Source: Verrucomicrobiota bacterium
GTDB lineage: Bacteria; Verrucomicrobiota; Verrucomicrobiia; Limisphaerales; J093
Assembly: GCA_003695015.1 (NCBI GenBank)
Contig: RFJD01000245.1
Location: 1-16,077, forward strand
Direction of reading: 5' to 3'
DNA: 16,077 bases
A program made the position numbers and the translations under genes. This document shows, one piece after another, positions 16,024 through 16,077 of the stretch; position 1 is the first letter of the stretch; every line of letters starts with the position of its first letter. Below the pieces are notes generated by a model that saw nothing but the letters and a program-made list of their open reading frames with translations, made no database searches and was not told the DNA's origin.

Positions 16024-16077
16024 CCCCTGCCCGCCCAACCAACAACCAACAACCAACAACGACAAACAGCCTCGGCC
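16024..16077. repeat. 54-bp repeat with AACAACC heptads, copy B (at window edge)
   Basis: Differs from copy A at four positions (T to C twice, C to A, A to G), and starts exactly 174 bp after it. It ends with CTCGGCC at the last base of the window, so the repeat may continue beyond it or belong to a longer array. Confidence 0.88.

Overview
The window is GC-rich, densely coding bacterial DNA with genes on both strands. The mix of genes suggests Verrucomicrobiota (Pedosphaera/Limisphaera-like), with Planctomycetota as the alternative: an HzsA-related cytochrome, an isolated eboE, a NahK-like sugar kinase beside a KDPG-type aldolase, and heptad AACAACC repeats. This assignment is inference from gene content; no rRNA or marker phylogeny is available here. 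Most start codons lack a clear Shine-Dalgarno sequence.

Layout. (1) 1-953, minus strand: the N-terminal 317 residues of an NCS1-like permease that runs off the left edge. (2) 1122-3715, plus strand: eboE followed 35 bp later by asparaginyl-tRNA synthetase. (3) 3783-4767, minus strand: a secreted tetraheme cytochrome with paired CXXCH motifs, followed by a two-TM LapA/DUF1049 protein. (4) 4768-5797: about 1 kb with no recognisable gene. It carries a 20-bp direct repeat flanking a strong hairpin just upstream of the cytochrome, and an AT-richer segment with three nested inverted repeats. (5) 5798-7591, minus strand: a NahK-like kinase followed by a KDPG/KHG-family aldolase, a likely two-gene sugar operon. 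(6) 7801-12650, plus strand: a very large acyl-CoA dehydrogenase-like protein, then, 11 bp later with its ribosome-binding site overlapping the previous stop codon, a diheme protein with the architecture of the hydrazine synthase alpha subunit. (7) 12845-15781, plus strand: an exported M14-type zinc carboxypeptidase fused to a C-terminal amidotransferase-like domain. (8) 15782-16077: non-coding, with two copies of a 54-bp repeat, the second ending exactly at the window edge.

How the genes work together. The kinase and aldolase probably act in sugar breakdown. The secreted tetraheme cytochrome and the HzsA-related diheme protein point to extracytoplasmic redox chemistry. The tight coupling of the HzsA-related gene to an unusual cysteine-rich acyl-CoA dehydrogenase is the most intriguing pairing. 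No hzsB/C, ETF, or other ebo genes are visible, so the pathways cannot be named from this window alone.
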